DNA from: Actinomycetales bacterium
GTDB lineage: Bacteria > Actinomycetota > Actinomycetes > S36-B12
Assembly: GCA_016125355.1 (NCBI GenBank)
Contig: WGLX01000003.1
Coordinates: 1 to 64,000, forward strand
Direction: 5' to 3'
Length of the DNA stretch: 64,000 nucleotides
The notes below the pieces were generated by a model that was not told where the DNA came from, searched no databases, and saw only the letters and a program-made list of their open reading frames with translations. Made by a program: the position numbers and the translations under genes. Below are positions 33,718 to 42,202 of this stretch, one piece after another. Numbering within the stretch: position 1 is the stretch's first letter; each line of letters begins with the position of its first letter.

Positions 33718-34064
33718 TGCTCGTCCCCCCGCGATGGCTCGTCTCCGACTACCCACCGGTCCTTCACGCTGCGCACCGCCTCGAGGGTCAGGATCGAGGC
33801 GATGGGGATCGCGACGAAGAACAGCACCTCGTCGAGCGGCACATTTCCCGGCAGGGTGATGCCGAGGATGCGCTCCGGGTCGAACGACCAGTGCCCCTGC
33901 GCAACGGCGTACACGTCCCAGGCGAAGAAGACCACGACGGCGGGCGCGATCGACAGAAGCAGCCGCAGCCAGCGCCGGAACACCCGGGTGCGCAAGGCGA
34001 CCTCGAGCCACAGGCACCCGACCATCACGAATGCGAGAATCGCGACGTACGAATAGCGGCCCAT
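33714..34064 (-). CDS. crtYc: lycopene cyclase domain protein, CrtYc-type subunit
   Basis: 116 residues with three membrane helices. YVAILAFVMVGCLWLEVALR, FFAWDVYAVAQGHWSFDPERILGITL and PLDEVLFFVAIPI are standard CrtYc blocks, with PLDE as the cyclase acidic motif. The start at 34064 is set by a CAGAAT leaderless -10 six bases upstream and by family alignment. It pairs with the overlapping crtYd to form the cyclase. It is divergent from the NadR-like gene. Confidence 0.88.
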   Translation of the reverse strand: MGRYSYVAILAFVMVGCLWLEVALRTRVFRRWLRLLLSIAPAVVVFFAWDVYAVAQGHWSFDPERILGITLPGNVPLDEVLFFVAIPIASILTLEAVRSVKDRWVVGDEPSRGDEQ

Positions 34065-34070
34065 GGCGAC

Positions 34071-34076
34071 ATTCTG
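34071..34076 (-). promoter_or_regulatory. leaderless -10 for crtYc-crtYd
   Basis: CAGAAT on the minus strand, six bases before ATG 34064. Confidence 0.5.
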
Positions 34077-34112
34077 TCCGGAGCGGGCCGACCGGGCACG
34101 AGGAGGCGACCG

Positions 34113-34670
34113 GTGCCGCAGCGAGGACCTCGACGAATCGGCCTCGTGGGCGGGGAATCCACGGGCAAGACGACGCTCGCGCGCGACCTTGCCGCCGACC
34201 TGGGCGCCTGCGTCGTCCCCGAGGAGCTGCGCGCCTTCGTCGCGACGCATGGGCGAACACCCCGCCGCGACGAGCAGGCGGGGATCATGGCGGCGCAGGC
34301 CGCTGCCGAGGCAGCCGTGGCCGCCCAGTGCCCGCATGACCTCGTCGTTGCCGACGCCGCACCCCTCATGACGGCCGTCTACAGTCTTCTGTACTTCGAC
34401 GACGCGTCCCTGCTCCCCGACGGAATCGAGCACGCCCGGGGCTATGACCTGGTGGTCTGGTGCGCCCCCGACCCGGCGTGGACCGCCGATGACGGGCAGC
34501 GGGACGGCCCCGGCCATCGCGACGCCGCGGAGCGGATCCTCGCTCGTCTGGCCGCTGAGGCGCTCCCGGCGGCAGGCATCCCCATCCTGCGCGTCTCGGG
34601 CGGCCGCGCGGAACGGGTCGCGGCGGTGCGGTTGGCGTGGCAACCGGGTCCCCTGCAAGGGCTTACCTAG
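34113..34670 (+). CDS. NadR-like P-loop ATPase
   Basis: 185 residues. IGLVGGESTGKTTLARDLA is the Walker A of the NadR ribosylnicotinamide-kinase/Ttd14 AAA_28 group, followed by VVPEELRAFV and VVADAAPLMTAVYS. The nucleotidyltransferase half of NadR is missing, so a stand-alone kinase role (nicotinamide riboside or other nucleoside-like substrate) is plausible but unproved. The GTG at 34113 has a GAGGAGG site, which decides it. Its TAG stop doubles as the -10 of the kinase promoter. Confidence 0.75.
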   Translation: MPQRGPRRIGLVGGESTGKTTLARDLAADLGACVVPEELRAFVATHGRTPRRDEQAGIMAAQAAAEAAVAAQCPHDLVVADAAPLMTAVYSLLYFDDASLLPDGIEHARGYDLVVWCAPDPAWTADDGQRDGPGHRDAAERILARLAAEALPAAGIPILRVSGGRAERVAAVRLAWQPGPLQGLT

Positions 34671-34673
34671 ACT
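34668..34673 (+). promoter_or_regulatory. leaderless -10 for the PASTA kinase, overlapping a stop codon
   Basis: TAGACT, seven bases before GTG 34681. Its first three bases are the TAG stop of the NadR-like gene. Confidence 0.6.
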
Positions 34674-34680
34674 CCCAAGG

Positions 34681-36615
34681 GTGGAGGTGACCGGTCAGTC
34701 TGGGCTCGTCGGCACGACTGTCGACGGCCGGTACCGCATCGTCTCCCAGCTTGCCCGCGGCGGCATGGCCGTGGTCTACGAGGCCCTCGACCTGCGTCTC
34801 GACCGCGTCGTCGCCCTCAAGGTCATGCACCCGCACCTGGCACACGACCAGGGATTCGTCACCCGGTTCCAGCGCGAGGCCAAGGCCGCGGCCCGGCTCA
34901 CCCACGGCCACGTGGTGGCCGTCTACGACCAGGGCAGCGACGGGGACCTCGTCTACCTCGCCATGGAGTATGTGCCCGGGCGCACGCTGCGCGACGTGCT
35001 GCGCGAGTACGGGCCACTCACCCCCGAGCAGGCGCTGGTGTTCCTCGACCCCGTCCTCGAGGCGCTCGCCGCGGCGCATGCGGCGGGATTCGTCCATCGC
35101 GACATCAAGCCCGAGAACGTGCTCATCTCCGATGACGGCCGCGTCAAGGTCGCCGACTTCGGGCTCGCCCGGGCCATGGAGACAGACGGCCAGAGCGTCA
35201 CCCAGGGCATGATCATCGGCACCGTCGCGTACCTCTCCCCCGAGCAGGTCGAACGCGGCGAGGCCGACGGACGCTCCGATCTCTACGCCGCCGGCATCCT
35301 CCTGTTCGAGATGATCACCGGGCAGGTGCCGCACGCCGGCGAGAGCCCGCTCAGCGTGGCCTACCAGCACGTCAACAGCGACGTTCCCGCTCCGTCCACC
35401 GTCAACTCCGCGATCCTGCCCGAGGTCGACGCCCTCGTGGTCACGGCCACCCGCCGCGACCCCTCGCTCCGGTACCAAAACGCGTTCGACTTCCTCGCGG
35501 ACGTCCGCCGCGTCCGATCCACCCTCCCCCCACCGCGCCCCTTCGTCGACGCACAGGACACGCTCATCGTCGACGTCGGCATGGCGTCCGAGCTCGCTGC
35601 CGGACGCCCGACGGCGGCCGTCACCGCGGGCCCAGCCGCCAGCGCCGGCGCATCGGCGACACCGCGGCAGCAGCCCGGCGAGCGCCCCACCCGGCCCACG
35701 GCCCTCTCGCAGCCGCCGACGTACCGACGCAGCCGGGCGCCGTGGGTGGTGGTCCTCGTCGCGCTCGCGGTCCTGGCGACCGCGTTCGGTGCGTGGTACC
35801 TCGCTGCCGGGCCCGGACGGACCGTGCCCACCCCGGATGTGATCGGCGCCGATGTCACGGACGCGACCGCCCAGATGACGGCTGCCGGCCTCACCCTCGC
35901 CGTCGCGACCGAGGAGTTCAGCGAGGACGTGCCCGCCGGTGAGGTGATCTCGACCGATCCCGCGCCCGGCGACGGCATCCGCTCTGAGGGCACCGTGTCG
36001 GCGACCGTCTCGAAGGGGCCGGAGCGCTACGACGTGCCCTCCCTCAAGGGCCTCACGCAGACCGAGGCGGCGGATGCCATCGTGGCGGCCAACCTGGCCC
36101 TCGGCTCCATCACCGAGGCCTACGACGACAAGGCTCCGCTCGGCACCGTCGTCTCGAGCACGCCCAAGGCCGGCACACCGTCGAAGTCCGGCACCTCCGT
36201 CGACCTGGTCGTGTCGAAGGGTCCGGAGCCCGTACCCGTGCCCGACATCGTGGGCAAGAAGCTCGCGGGCGCCAAGGCGACGCTCAGCGACGCGGGACTC
36301 AAGGCAGACGTCACGCAGAAGTACTCGATGGACGTCAAGGACGGGTCGGTCATCTCGGTGAAGCCCAAGCCCGGCACCATCGTCGACTCCGGCTCCAAGG
36401 TCACCGTCGTGGTGTCCAAGGGACCGCCCCCTGTCACGGTGCCCAACCTCATCGACATGCCGAAGCAGAAAGCGATCACGACACTCCAGCGGCTCGGGCT
36501 GAGGCCCAAGGTCGTGCAGGGTGCCTTCAGCCCGCTCAACCGGGTGATCTCGCAGGATCCCGCGGGTGGTACGCAGATCCCCAAGGGCAGCACGGTCACC
36601 ATCCGCATCATCTAG
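34681..36615 (+). CDS. Ser/Thr protein kinase with four PASTA domains (PknL/PknB-like)
   Basis: 644 residues. The kinase domain (about 18-285) shows the glycine loop LARGGMAVVYEA, VALKVM Lys, catalytic VHRDIKPENVL near 137 and DFGLARAM near 159. A membrane helix (about 353-378) leads to four extracellular PASTA repeats, about 65 residues each, with PVPDIVGK and TVPNLIDM openings. PASTA kinases sense cell-wall fragments and control division and peptidoglycan synthesis. The position after the mannosyltransferase block matches pknL, although mycobacterial PknL lacks PASTA domains. The GTG start is set by a leaderless promoter; the ORF-track start is too long. Confidence 0.92.
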   Translation: MEVTGQSGLVGTTVDGRYRIVSQLARGGMAVVYEALDLRLDRVVALKVMHPHLAHDQGFVTRFQREAKAAARLTHGHVVAVYDQGSDGDLVYLAMEYVPGRTLRDVLREYGPLTPEQALVFLDPVLEALAAAHAAGFVHRDIKPENVLISDDGRVKVADFGLARAMETDGQSVTQGMIIGTVAYLSPEQVERGEADGRSDLYAAGILLFEMITGQVPHAGESPLSVAYQHVNSDVPAPSTVNSAILPEVDALVVTATRRDPSLRYQNAFDFLADVRRVRSTLPPPRPFVDAQDTLIVDVGMASELAAGRPTAAVTAGPAASAGASATPRQQPGERPTRPTALSQPPTYRRSRAPWVVVLVALAVLATAFGAWYLAAGPGRTVPTPDVIGADVTDATAQMTAAGLTLAVATEEFSEDVPAGEVISTDPAPGDGIRSEGTVSATVSKGPERYDVPSLKGLTQTEAADAIVAANLALGSITEAYDDKAPLGTVVSSTPKAGTPSKSGTSVDLVVSKGPEPVPVPDIVGKKLAGAKATLSDAGLKADVTQKYSMDVKDGSVISVKPKPGTIVDSGSKVTVVVSKGPPPVTVPNLIDMPKQKAITTLQRLGLRPKVVQGAFSPLNRVISQDPAGGTQIPKGSTVTIRII

Positions 36616-36637
36616 ACGGAGGCCTCCACCCCCGCGA

Positions 36638-36643
36638 CACAAT
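36638..36643 (+). promoter_or_regulatory. leaderless -10 for the GNAT gene
   Basis: CACAAT, six bases before ATG 36650. Confidence 0.45.
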
Positions 36644-36649
36644 GGGGCC

Positions 36650-37216
36650 ATGCCCACGGCCCTCCGCCTCATCGCCCCGGACGCCGAGCACCTGCCCGGT
36701 CTCGTCGACGCACTCCGCCGGGGCTGGTCGCCCAACTCCCTCGACCCCGACGCGGGATACCGCCTCCTCGAGGAGATCGAGCAGGATCCGGACGGCTTCC
36801 TCGCCGGCCTCGACGACCGCGACCCACGGGGACGCACCTTCGAGCTGCCGGACGGAAGCCGGGTGCCTCGCCTGCCCCAGACCACGCGGTGGATGTGGGA
36901 CGGGGAGTTCTGCGGATCGATCTCGGTCCGCTGGCAGCCGGGGACCACCGAACTGCCGCCGACCTGCCTCGGCCACGTGGGCTACACCGTGGTGCCGTGG
37001 AAGCGGCGGCGTGGCTACGCCACGGCGGCCCTCGGGCTGCTCCTGCCCATTGCCGCCGAGGTGGGCCTGCCCCTCGTGACCATCACCACAGACGACGACA
37101 ACATCGCCTCCCAGCGCGTCGCGGCAGCCAACGGGGCGCGCTTCGCGCGGGAGTTCGCGAAGCCCGCGAGCTACGGGACCGGGACGATGCACGAGTACGT
37201 GATCGACCTCACCTGA
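36650..37216 (+). CDS. GNAT family acetyltransferase
   Basis: 188 residues. The GNAT core is seen as RWMWDGEFCGSISVRW, HVGYTVVPWKRRRGYATAALGLLLPIA (acetyl-CoA loop) and ITTDDDNIASQRVAAANGARF. The substrate is unknown; similar short proteins acetylate small amines or are uncharacterised. Monocistronic, with a CACAAT leaderless -10. The start at 36650 is selected over the ORF-track one, which would overlap the kinase. Confidence 0.85.
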   Translation: MPTALRLIAPDAEHLPGLVDALRRGWSPNSLDPDAGYRLLEEIEQDPDGFLAGLDDRDPRGRTFELPDGSRVPRLPQTTRWMWDGEFCGSISVRWQPGTTELPPTCLGHVGYTVVPWKRRRGYATAALGLLLPIAAEVGLPLVTITTDDDNIASQRVAAANGARFAREFAKPASYGTGTMHEYVIDLT

Positions 37217-37237
37217 CCGTCATCGCCCCCACCACGG

Positions 37238-37243
37238 CAGACT
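37238..37243 (+). promoter_or_regulatory. leaderless -10 for the aldehyde dehydrogenase gene
   Basis: CAGACT, six bases before ATG 37250. Confidence 0.45.
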
Positions 37244-37249
37244 TCGGTC

Positions 37250-38773
37250 ATGACCACAGCCGTCTCGCTCCCTGATCGCGCCCTGGCCGCCCTCACCGCG
37301 TGCGGTGTCTCGATCGACACCTCCGCCCCGGCACCGGTGCTGGTGGCCCGCTCCCCGATCGACGGCTCGACGCTGGCGACCGTGCCCGCGCTCGACCCGG
37401 CAGGGGTCGATGTGGCCGTCGATCGCGCGCACGCCGCCTTCCTCACCTGGCGGACCACGCCCGCCCCCATCCGCGGGGCGCTCGTGAAGGGGTACGGCCG
37501 GCTGCTGGAGCAGCACAAGGAGGATCTCGCCGACCTCGTGCAGCTGGAGGTGGGCAAGATCCGCAGCGAGGCCCTCGGCGAGGTCCAGGAGATGATCGAC
37601 ATCTGCGATCTCGCCGTGGGCATCTCGCGTCAGCTCGAGGGACGGACGATGCCCTCGGAGCGACCGGGCCACCGCCTCATGGAGACCTGGCACCCACTCG
37701 GCGTCGTGGGCATCATCTCCGCGTTCAACTTCCCGGTCGCCGTCTGGGCGTGGAACGCGACCATTGCCCTCGTGTGCGGTGACACCATCGTGTGGAAGCC
37801 GTCCGAGCGCGTGCCGCTGACCGCCCTGGCGTGCTCAGCCCTCCTCGACCAGGCGATCGCTGCCGCCGGCGCCCCGGCCGATATCCACCAGCTCGCCCTC
37901 ACAGACCGCGACGGCGGCCCGGCCCTCGTCGACAACCCGCGGGTCGCCCTGATCAGCGCCACGGGCTCCGAGCGCATGGGTGCGCAGGTCGGTCCTCGGG
38001 TGGCCGCACGCTTCGGACGGTCGATCCTCGAGCTCGGTGGCAACAATGCCGCGATCGTCACGCCATCAGCGGACCTCGACCTCACGATCCGGGGCATCGT
38101 CTTCGCGGCGGCCGGCACCGCGGGCCAGCGATGCACCAGCCTGCGCCGGGTCATCGCGCACGAATCGGTCGTCGACGAGGTCGTCCGTCGGGTCGCCGAG
38201 GTCTATGGCCGCCTCCGGGTGGGCACCCCGCTCGACGAAGGCACCCTGGTCGGGCCGCTCATCGACCAGGGCTCCTACGAGCGCATGCAGCAGGCACTCG
38301 ACGAGGCCGTGGCGGCTGGCGGCACCGTGGTGGTGGGCGGCGACCGGGTCGATGTTCCCGGCTGCCGCGACGGCGTGTACGTGCGCCCAGCCCTGGTCCG
38401 GATGCCGGGGCAGGCGGAGGTGGTGCGCCGCGAGACGTTCGCACCGATCCTCTACGTCCTGTCGTACTCCGACATCGACGAGGCCATCGCACTCCAGAAC
38501 GGCGTCCCGCAGGGGTTGTCCTCCAGCATCTTCACTCTCGACCAGCGCGAGGCCGAGATGTTCATGTCGGCGGTAGGCTCCGACTGCGGCATCGTCAACG
38601 TCAACATCGGAACATCGGGGGCCGAGATCGGCGGTGCCTTCGGCGGCGAAAAGACGACCGGTGGCGGTCGGGAGTCCGGGTCCGACGCGTGGCGCGGCTA
38701 CATGCGGCGGGCCACGAACACCATCAACTACTCGCACGACCTCCCGCTCGCGCAGGGCGTGCACTTCGAGTAG
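37250..38773 (+). CDS. antiquitin-type aldehyde dehydrogenase (L-piperidine-6-carboxylate/aminoadipate semialdehyde dehydrogenase)
   Basis: 507 residues of the NAD-dependent ALDH fold: WHPLGVVGIISAFNFPVAVWAWN, VWKPSERVPLTA, FGRSILELGGNNAAIV with the general-base Glu, and the catalytic Cys in TAGQRCTSLRR. The C-terminal NVNIGTSGAEIGGAFGGEKTTGGGRESGSDAW is the ALDH7/antiquitin signature. Family members oxidise alpha-aminoadipate semialdehyde in lysine catabolism. No lysine-degradation partner is adjacent, so the assignment rests on sequence alone. Confidence 0.88.
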   Translation: MTTAVSLPDRALAALTACGVSIDTSAPAPVLVARSPIDGSTLATVPALDPAGVDVAVDRAHAAFLTWRTTPAPIRGALVKGYGRLLEQHKEDLADLVQLEVGKIRSEALGEVQEMIDICDLAVGISRQLEGRTMPSERPGHRLMETWHPLGVVGIISAFNFPVAVWAWNATIALVCGDTIVWKPSERVPLTALACSALLDQAIAAAGAPADIHQLALTDRDGGPALVDNPRVALISATGSERMGAQVGPRVAARFGRSILELGGNNAAIVTPSADLDLTIRGIVFAAAGTAGQRCTSLRRVIAHESVVDEVVRRVAEVYGRLRVGTPLDEGTLVGPLIDQGSYERMQQALDEAVAAGGTVVVGGDRVDVPGCRDGVYVRPALVRMPGQAEVVRRETFAPILYVLSYSDIDEAIALQNGVPQGLSSSIFTLDQREAEMFMSAVGSDCGIVNVNIGTSGAEIGGAFGGEKTTGGGRESGSDAWRGYMRRATNTINYSHDLPLAQGVHFE

Positions 38774-38805
38774 CGGCGTCGCGCGGCCCGTCGCCGTCTG
38801 GTGGC

Positions 38806-39834
38806 TCAGGCCTCTCGCGTGTCGGTGCCACGGCCTCGGCGTTCGACCTTCTCCGCGAACATGCGGGCGTCGGCCCGGCCGACGGCGTCGGCCAACGACT
38901 CCCCGGGCTGCCAGACCGTCCAGCCCTGGGACCACGGCCCGGGTGCCTCGGCGCGCATCCGATCGAGCATCTCGGCCGCGTCCGCGTCCGTCGTCTGGGG
39001 GAGGATGACCACGAACTCGTCGCCGCCGACGCGGGCCACGAGGTCCCCCTCCCTCATCGCCGAGCGCCAGTGGGCGGCCACGGTCGCGATGAGCCGGTCC
39101 CCCGCCCGGTGGCCGTGGGTGTCGTTGACCTGCTTCAGGCCGTCCAGGTCGAGCATGGCGACCGTGGTCGGGCGTCCGGACCGCTGCGAGATGGCGCGCA
39201 CGACACTGGCCTGCGCTTCGAGGCCGCGTCGGTTCAGCAGCCCCGTCAACGGGTCCGTGGTGGCGAGGGCGGCGACGGACTTGAGGACGCGGTCACGGTC
39301 GCTGCGCAGCAGGGTGATGGCAAACGAGCTCACGGCGATGCAGATCACGACACCCGCGACGTACAGCAGACGCGTGTCCGGTTGGAGGATCAGGACGGCG
39401 ACGAAGTAGCCCGTTGTGAGGGCCAGCACCTGGTAGGTGGCGGCGCGACGGGGCAGGTAGAAGGCTGCGACCACGGCGACGAGCAGGAGGATCATCCCCC
39501 AGAGCAGCTGCGAGGGTTCCAGCCGGCGGGTCGCCACGAAGACCAGCGGCAGACCCCAGGCGACCACCAGGCAGGCCTCTACGAGCCCGAGGGAACCCCG
39601 TTCCCGTGGCCGCAGGGCACAGCCCAAGGCCGCCATGATCAGCACCACGGCGAGGACAGAATCGAGAACCCGGTTCGCGGGGGCCGGGGGCCAGAGGGCG
39701 AAGGCCGTCGCCAGCAGCGCCTCGACGGCGAGCAGGCCCGCGATCACCGGACGCGCCGGCGGCCACCAGCGTCGGTCGCTCCCGGCGTAGGACGTGCGAA
39801 GCGATGCCCGCTCCGTTGCCCGCGCCGCGCTCAC
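38806..39834 (-). CDS. membrane-bound diguanylate cyclase
   Basis: 342 residues. About six membrane helices (residues 25-185) precede a GGDEF domain: TTDPLTGLLNRRGLEAQ, LDLDGLKQVNDTHGHRAGDRLI, and an intact active site RVGGDEFVVILP. The membrane part is MASE-like but I cannot name the class. It should make c-di-GMP, in contrast to the EAL protein at 6897. The GTG at 39834 is preferred for its GGGGGTGG ribosome site; the ORF-track start is 30 codons longer. Monocistronic. Confidence 0.87.
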   Translation of the reverse strand: MSAARATERASLRTSYAGSDRRWWPPARPVIAGLLAVEALLATAFALWPPAPANRVLDSVLAVVLIMAALGCALRPRERGSLGLVEACLVVAWGLPLVFVATRRLEPSQLLWGMILLLVAVVAAFYLPRRAATYQVLALTTGYFVAVLILQPDTRLLYVAGVVICIAVSSFAITLLRSDRDRVLKSVAALATTDPLTGLLNRRGLEAQASVVRAISQRSGRPTTVAMLDLDGLKQVNDTHGHRAGDRLIATVAAHWRSAMREGDLVARVGGDEFVVILPQTTDADAAEMLDRMRAEAPGPWSQGWTVWQPGESLADAVGRADARMFAEKVERRGRGTDTREA

Positions 39835-39968
39835 CGGTCCACCCCCAAGGTGTCCCCTCCACTGTGCCTCGCACCGGCTCGCCAGTCCACCCGGGAACCG
39901 GACCGTCAGGAAGGGAGCAAGCAAGCGGGCGCCCGCCGCTCTCCCCGCATTCCGGGGCCGACGGGCCC

Positions 39969-39974
39969 TAGGGT
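39969..39974 (+). promoter_or_regulatory. -10 element for the DUF1801/MORN gene
   Basis: TAGGGT, about 27 bases before ATG 40002, with a GAGGAGG ribosome site at 39991-39997. A leadered promoter. Confidence 0.45.
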
Positions 39975-40001
39975 GAGGCCCACCAACGCTGAGGAGGACC
40001 G

Positions 40002-40574
40002 ATGTCCGTCATCGACGACCATCTGGCGGGGTTCTCCGGGGCCCAGCGATCGGCGCTGCAGGCGACCGTGGACGTCATCCGCCGGAGCCTGCCGGGCGCC
40101 GTCGAAGTGCTCGCCTACGGGATGCCCACGTTCAAGGCCGGTGACGAGGCCGGGCCTGCGATCATCGGCCTGGACGGCTTCCGGCAGCACAATTCCCTGT
40201 TCCCGTACGGCAATGCGGTCGCCCAGGAGTTCGCCGACGAGCTCGCCGACTACCCGCAGACCAAAGGCTCCATCCACTTCGGCATCGACCGGGCGTTCCC
40301 CGCCCCCCTGCTCCAGCGGATGCTCAAGGTCCGTATGAGACTGATCAACGAGGACTACCCGAAGCCGAACGGGGAGTTCCGCGAGTTCTTCGACAACGGG
40401 TTCCCGAAGGCCACCGGGCGCATGGAGGACGGCGTGCTCACGGGGTCATGGCGGTGGTACCGACGGGACGGCTCGCTCCTGCGCTCGGGGTCGTTCCGAC
40501 TCGGGGAGCAGCGCGGCACCTGGACCACGTATGACCGCTCGGGAGCGCCGCACAAGGTCACCGAGTACCGCTGA
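40002..40574 (+). CDS. DUF1801 domain protein with C-terminal MORN-like repeats
   Basis: 190 residues. Residues 1-110 match the YdhG-like DUF1801 fold (QATVDVIRRSLPGAVEVLAYGMPTFKAG, GLDGFRQHNSLFPYG, KGSIHFGIDRAFPAPLL). The last 60 residues are two or more MORN/YwqK-like repeats (GVLTGSWRWYRRDGSLLRSG, GEQRGTWTTYDRSGAP). Neither part is catalytically defined. A GAGGAGG site fixes the start. Confidence 0.72.
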   Translation: MSVIDDHLAGFSGAQRSALQATVDVIRRSLPGAVEVLAYGMPTFKAGDEAGPAIIGLDGFRQHNSLFPYGNAVAQEFADELADYPQTKGSIHFGIDRAFPAPLLQRMLKVRMRLINEDYPKPNGEFREFFDNGFPKATGRMEDGVLTGSWRWYRRDGSLLRSGSFRLGEQRGTWTTYDRSGAPHKVTEYR

Positions 40575-40633
40575 CCGACGGCAGGAATCCCCGCACACCG
40601 AGCCCTACTCTGGAGGCGAGACGGGGGTGCGTC

Positions 40634-42121
40634 ATGCACACGACGTTCGCTTCCTTGGCCACCGGGATCGCCCTGCTCGCCAGCACGCTGACCGGTCCCC
40701 CGGCACTCGCACAGCCCACATCCCTCGAATGGCACGAGTGCACGACGGCAGAGGTCGATGCCCCCGGCACCTTCGACTGCACTCGCCTCGAGGTCCCCAT
40801 GGATCGTCGCGCTCCCGGCGGACCGACGTTCTCGCTTGCTGTGGCGCGGCACCGGACGATCGGCCGACCGGAGCAGCGGCTCGGTGCGCTGTTCTACAAC
40901 CCGGGAGGTCCGGGCGAGGCGGGCCTCGACGTCCTCCCGTTCGCGTGGGAGATGCTGCCTCGCGAGGTGCGCGAGCGCTACGACCTGGTCAGCTGGGACC
41001 CACGCGGCACCGGCAGCACCACGCCGGCGCCGGCGCCGTGCCCGGGCGCCGATCTCGTCGGGCTCGTCCCGGAGACCGGACCGGTGGACTGGGCCGCGGT
41101 CGGCAGCGGGCTGGCCACCGAGGTCGGCACGGCGAATGCCGCCTGCGAGGAGGACAACGCCGACATCGCCGCGCATCTGTCGTCCAACGAGGCTGCGGCT
41201 GACCTCGAGGCGCTACGGGTGGCACTGGGCGAGCCGGTCCTGAACTACTGGGGCGTCAGCTACGGCACCCGCATCGGCGAGGCGTACGCGCGTGCCTTCC
41301 CGGACCACGTGGGCGTCATGCTGCTCGACAGCCCGATGTACCCGGGCGCGTGGACCATCGACGTCGGCGTGCAGTTCGCCATTGCCGGCACCCAGGCGTA
41401 TCGCGTCTTCGCGAAGCACCACCCCGCGAGCAACCGCCAGTACCAGCAGGTCCTCCGGGCGGTCGAGACGGCACCTGCCACGCTCCCCAACGGCGTGGTC
41501 CTCGACCGCTGGCTCGTGCCCGACCTCGTGACCTTCCTGAGCGCGTCGGAGGACCTGTACCCCACGATCGAGGAGATCATCGACCTCCTGCACCTGGCCG
41601 TCCTGGGCACCGGCCCTGGGCGCACCGACGCGCGTTCCCGGCTGGCAGGCCTGTTCAGCATGCTTGCCTCGACCCTCGATCGTGGTGGCACCGAGTGGGT
41701 GTCGAGCGCGATCTGGTGCCTCGACCAGGCCGAACGCCCCAGTCCGGCCGACCTCTTGCCGAGCACGCGGGCCGTGGAGGAGACGTGGTCGTCCTACGAG
41801 GCGCTGTCGTTGATGGACCAGGCGGCCGTGTGCGCGGGCTGGGCCTTCGCCCCGGATCCCGTCCCCTCAGCCGATGCGTCGACGGGCACGCGCTCGCCCG
41901 TTCTCGTCATCGGGTCCCGCTGGGACGGTCGCACCTTCGGAGGCTGGATCCCGCAGATGGCCGATGCCCTGTCACCCTCCCGGACGGTCACCTACGTCGG
42001 CGGGCAGCATGGCCTGTACGCCGCAGTCCACTCCCCGTGCGTGGACGAGCCGGTGACGGCGTACCTGCTCACCGGAGCCCTTCCGCCGAAGGACCTGACC
42101 TGCCCCAGCGAGCTCGGATAG
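40634..42121 (+). CDS. secreted alpha/beta-hydrolase peptidase (tripeptidyl aminopeptidase-like)
   Basis: 495 residues. A signal peptide (MHTTFASLATGIALLASTL, cleavage near ALA-Q) is followed by WHECTTAEVDAPGTFDCTRLEVPMD, the entry block of the Slp/TAP-type S33 family. The oxyanion loop FYNPGGPGEAGLD and the nucleophile elbow YWGVSYGTRIG come next, with late Asp and His motifs (VIGSRWDGRTF, GGQHGLY). It is likely an exported exopeptidase or esterase. A GGAGG sequence lies well upstream, so translation is leadered; monocistronic. Confidence 0.85.
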   Translation: MHTTFASLATGIALLASTLTGPPALAQPTSLEWHECTTAEVDAPGTFDCTRLEVPMDRRAPGGPTFSLAVARHRTIGRPEQRLGALFYNPGGPGEAGLDVLPFAWEMLPREVRERYDLVSWDPRGTGSTTPAPAPCPGADLVGLVPETGPVDWAAVGSGLATEVGTANAACEEDNADIAAHLSSNEAAADLEALRVALGEPVLNYWGVSYGTRIGEAYARAFPDHVGVMLLDSPMYPGAWTIDVGVQFAIAGTQAYRVFAKHHPASNRQYQQVLRAVETAPATLPNGVVLDRWLVPDLVTFLSASEDLYPTIEEIIDLLHLAVLGTGPGRTDARSRLAGLFSMLASTLDRGGTEWVSSAIWCLDQAERPSPADLLPSTRAVEETWSSYEALSLMDQAAVCAGWAFAPDPVPSADASTGTRSPVLVIGSRWDGRTFGGWIPQMADALSPSRTVTYVGGQHGLYAAVHSPCVDEPVTAYLLTGALPPKDLTCPSELG

Positions 42122-42130
42122 GCCGGAACC

Positions 42131-42164
42131 GGCGGCACGGGGTGCGCGGCGGCACGGGGTGCGC
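42131..42164 (+). repeat. 17-bp direct repeat
   Basis: Two exact tandem copies of GGCGGCACGGGGTGCGC in the gap between two hydrolase genes. No coding role; possibly replication slippage. Confidence 0.8.
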
Positions 42165-42190
42165 GGAGCGCGGGATCCAGGCACGTCCCG

Positions 42191-42196
42191 CACAAT
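42191..42196 (+). promoter_or_regulatory. leaderless -10 for the lipase-like gene
   Basis: CACAAT, six bases before ATG 42203. Confidence 0.45.
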
Positions 42197-42202
42197 GACG
42201 GG

